64,000 bases of DNA, taken from an uncultured Psychrobacter sp. (lineage in GTDB: Bacteria > Pseudomonadota > Gammaproteobacteria > Pseudomonadales > Moraxellaceae). Numbering within the stretch: position 1 is the stretch's first letter; the number at the start of each line of letters is the position of its first letter. This document shows, in pieces, positions 63,705-64,000 of the stretch. The DNA is taken from the NCBI RefSeq assembly GCF_947488565.1, contig NZ_CANKZC010000004.1, positions 310,001-374,000 on the forward strand, written 5' to 3'. The notes below the pieces were generated by a model. That model saw only the letters and a program-made list of their open reading frames with translations. It was not told where the DNA came from and did not search any database. The translations under genes and the position numbers were made by a program.

Positions 63705-64000
63705 CTAAACTCGACCTTTAGCGACGGCCATATACGCAGGCTTTAGCATCATTTCCTCTAAAAACCAAGCAAAGTAGCTCTCTTGTAATGGGTCTACCAA
63801 AGGCACGCTAGGGGTTAAGTTATTATCATAATCAAACTCAACCAGCATCGCTTCACCTTCTTTTATGAGCAGTGGGCACGATGTATAGCCATTGAACTTT
63901 TGGCTTGGCGCGCGTCCTTGTATCACGTCGATAAGATTCGTCGTCACTATCGGTGCAGAGAGCTTGACGGTGGCGGCCGTCTTACCTTTTGGGGTGCCAT
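63705..64000 (-). CDS. Sulfide:quinone oxidoreductase, C-terminal part (runs off the window)
   Basis: The frame is open to the right edge, so the GTG at 63947 is internal. The visible ~97 residues (GTPKGKTAATVKLSAPIVTT, VIQGRAPSQKFNGYTSCPLL, EAMLVEFDYDNNLTPSVPLV) match the end of type II-like sulfide:quinone oxidoreductases, including the YTSCPL turn with the conserved cysteine region and the EFDY block. It oxidises sulfide to sulfane sulfur and passes electrons to quinone, making the substrate of the persulfide dioxygenase. Confidence 0.82.
   Translation of the reverse strand, partial: GTPKGKTAATVKLSAPIVTTNLIDVIQGRAPSQKFNGYTSCPLLIKEGEAMLVEFDYDNNLTPSVPLVDPLQESYFAWFLEEMMLKPAYMAVAKGRV

Overview
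The window looks like chromosome from a gamma-proteobacterium of the Moraxellaceae, most likely Psychrobacter. This rests on moderate GC, AT-rich intergenic DNA, E. coli-like Fur boxes, and the mix of pca/pob, nar and heme-uptake genes. It is an inference from gene content and family resemblance, not a database result.

Layout. 1-2.3 kb: the 3' part of a sensor histidine kinase and an exported protein of unknown function. 2.5-8.3 kb: a fatty-acid beta-oxidation operon (acyl-CoA dehydrogenase, thiolase, bifunctional hydratase/dehydrogenase, AMACR-type racemase), followed by a maleylacetate reductase, a decayed PACE efflux gene and an M14 carboxypeptidase (to 11.3 kb). 11.7-24.3 kb: an iron/heme island with a siderophore receptor, a PvdE-type ABC exporter, a HmuY-like lipoprotein, a heme receptor, and divergent hemS-hmuTUV. 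24.6-29.7 kb: a second siderophore-iron locus (fused FhuB-like permease, lipoprotein binding protein, ATPase, siderophore-interacting flavoprotein). 29.9-32.8 kb: a Zn/Cd/Pb P-type ATPase and its divergent MerR regulator. 32.9-34.4 kb: a hemerythrin-like protein with a Fur box and an IclR regulator. 35-42.9 kb: protocatechuate/4-hydroxybenzoate catabolism (class II aldolase, pcaF, a pcaD-pcaC fusion, pcaHG, pobA, pcaIJ). 43-60.6 kb: nitrate respiration (YeaR-like cupin, two NarK transporters, NarXL, narGHJI, a PpiC rotamase, moaA-moaB-moaD). 61-64 kb: an orphan aspartase C-terminal domain, a PAP2 phosphatase, and a sulfide-oxidation group (persulfide dioxygenase, small membrane protein, partial sulfide:quinone oxidoreductase).

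How the genes work together. The iron genes form a likely Fur regulon; I see good Fur boxes before both receptors, both halves of the second iron locus, the hemerythrin gene and the YeaR-like gene. Heme would be captured outside (HmuY-like lipoprotein, receptor), imported by HmuTUV and handled in the cytoplasm by HemS. The pca/pob genes convert 4-hydroxybenzoate through protocatechuate to succinyl-CoA and acetyl-CoA, but pcaB is absent from the window. The nar genes sense nitrate, exchange nitrate and nitrite and reduce nitrate; the moa genes supply part of molybdopterin synthesis.

The main non-routine signals are gene remnants at the island borders (a cadA 3' end at 11.5 kb and an M14 peptidase 5' end at 24.5 kb, whose full-length homologues lie at the opposite ends of the region), a PACE transporter remnant, a TauD-type dioxygenase remnant, a duplicated promoter-operator module in the pca region, and a decayed second copy of the cadA operator.
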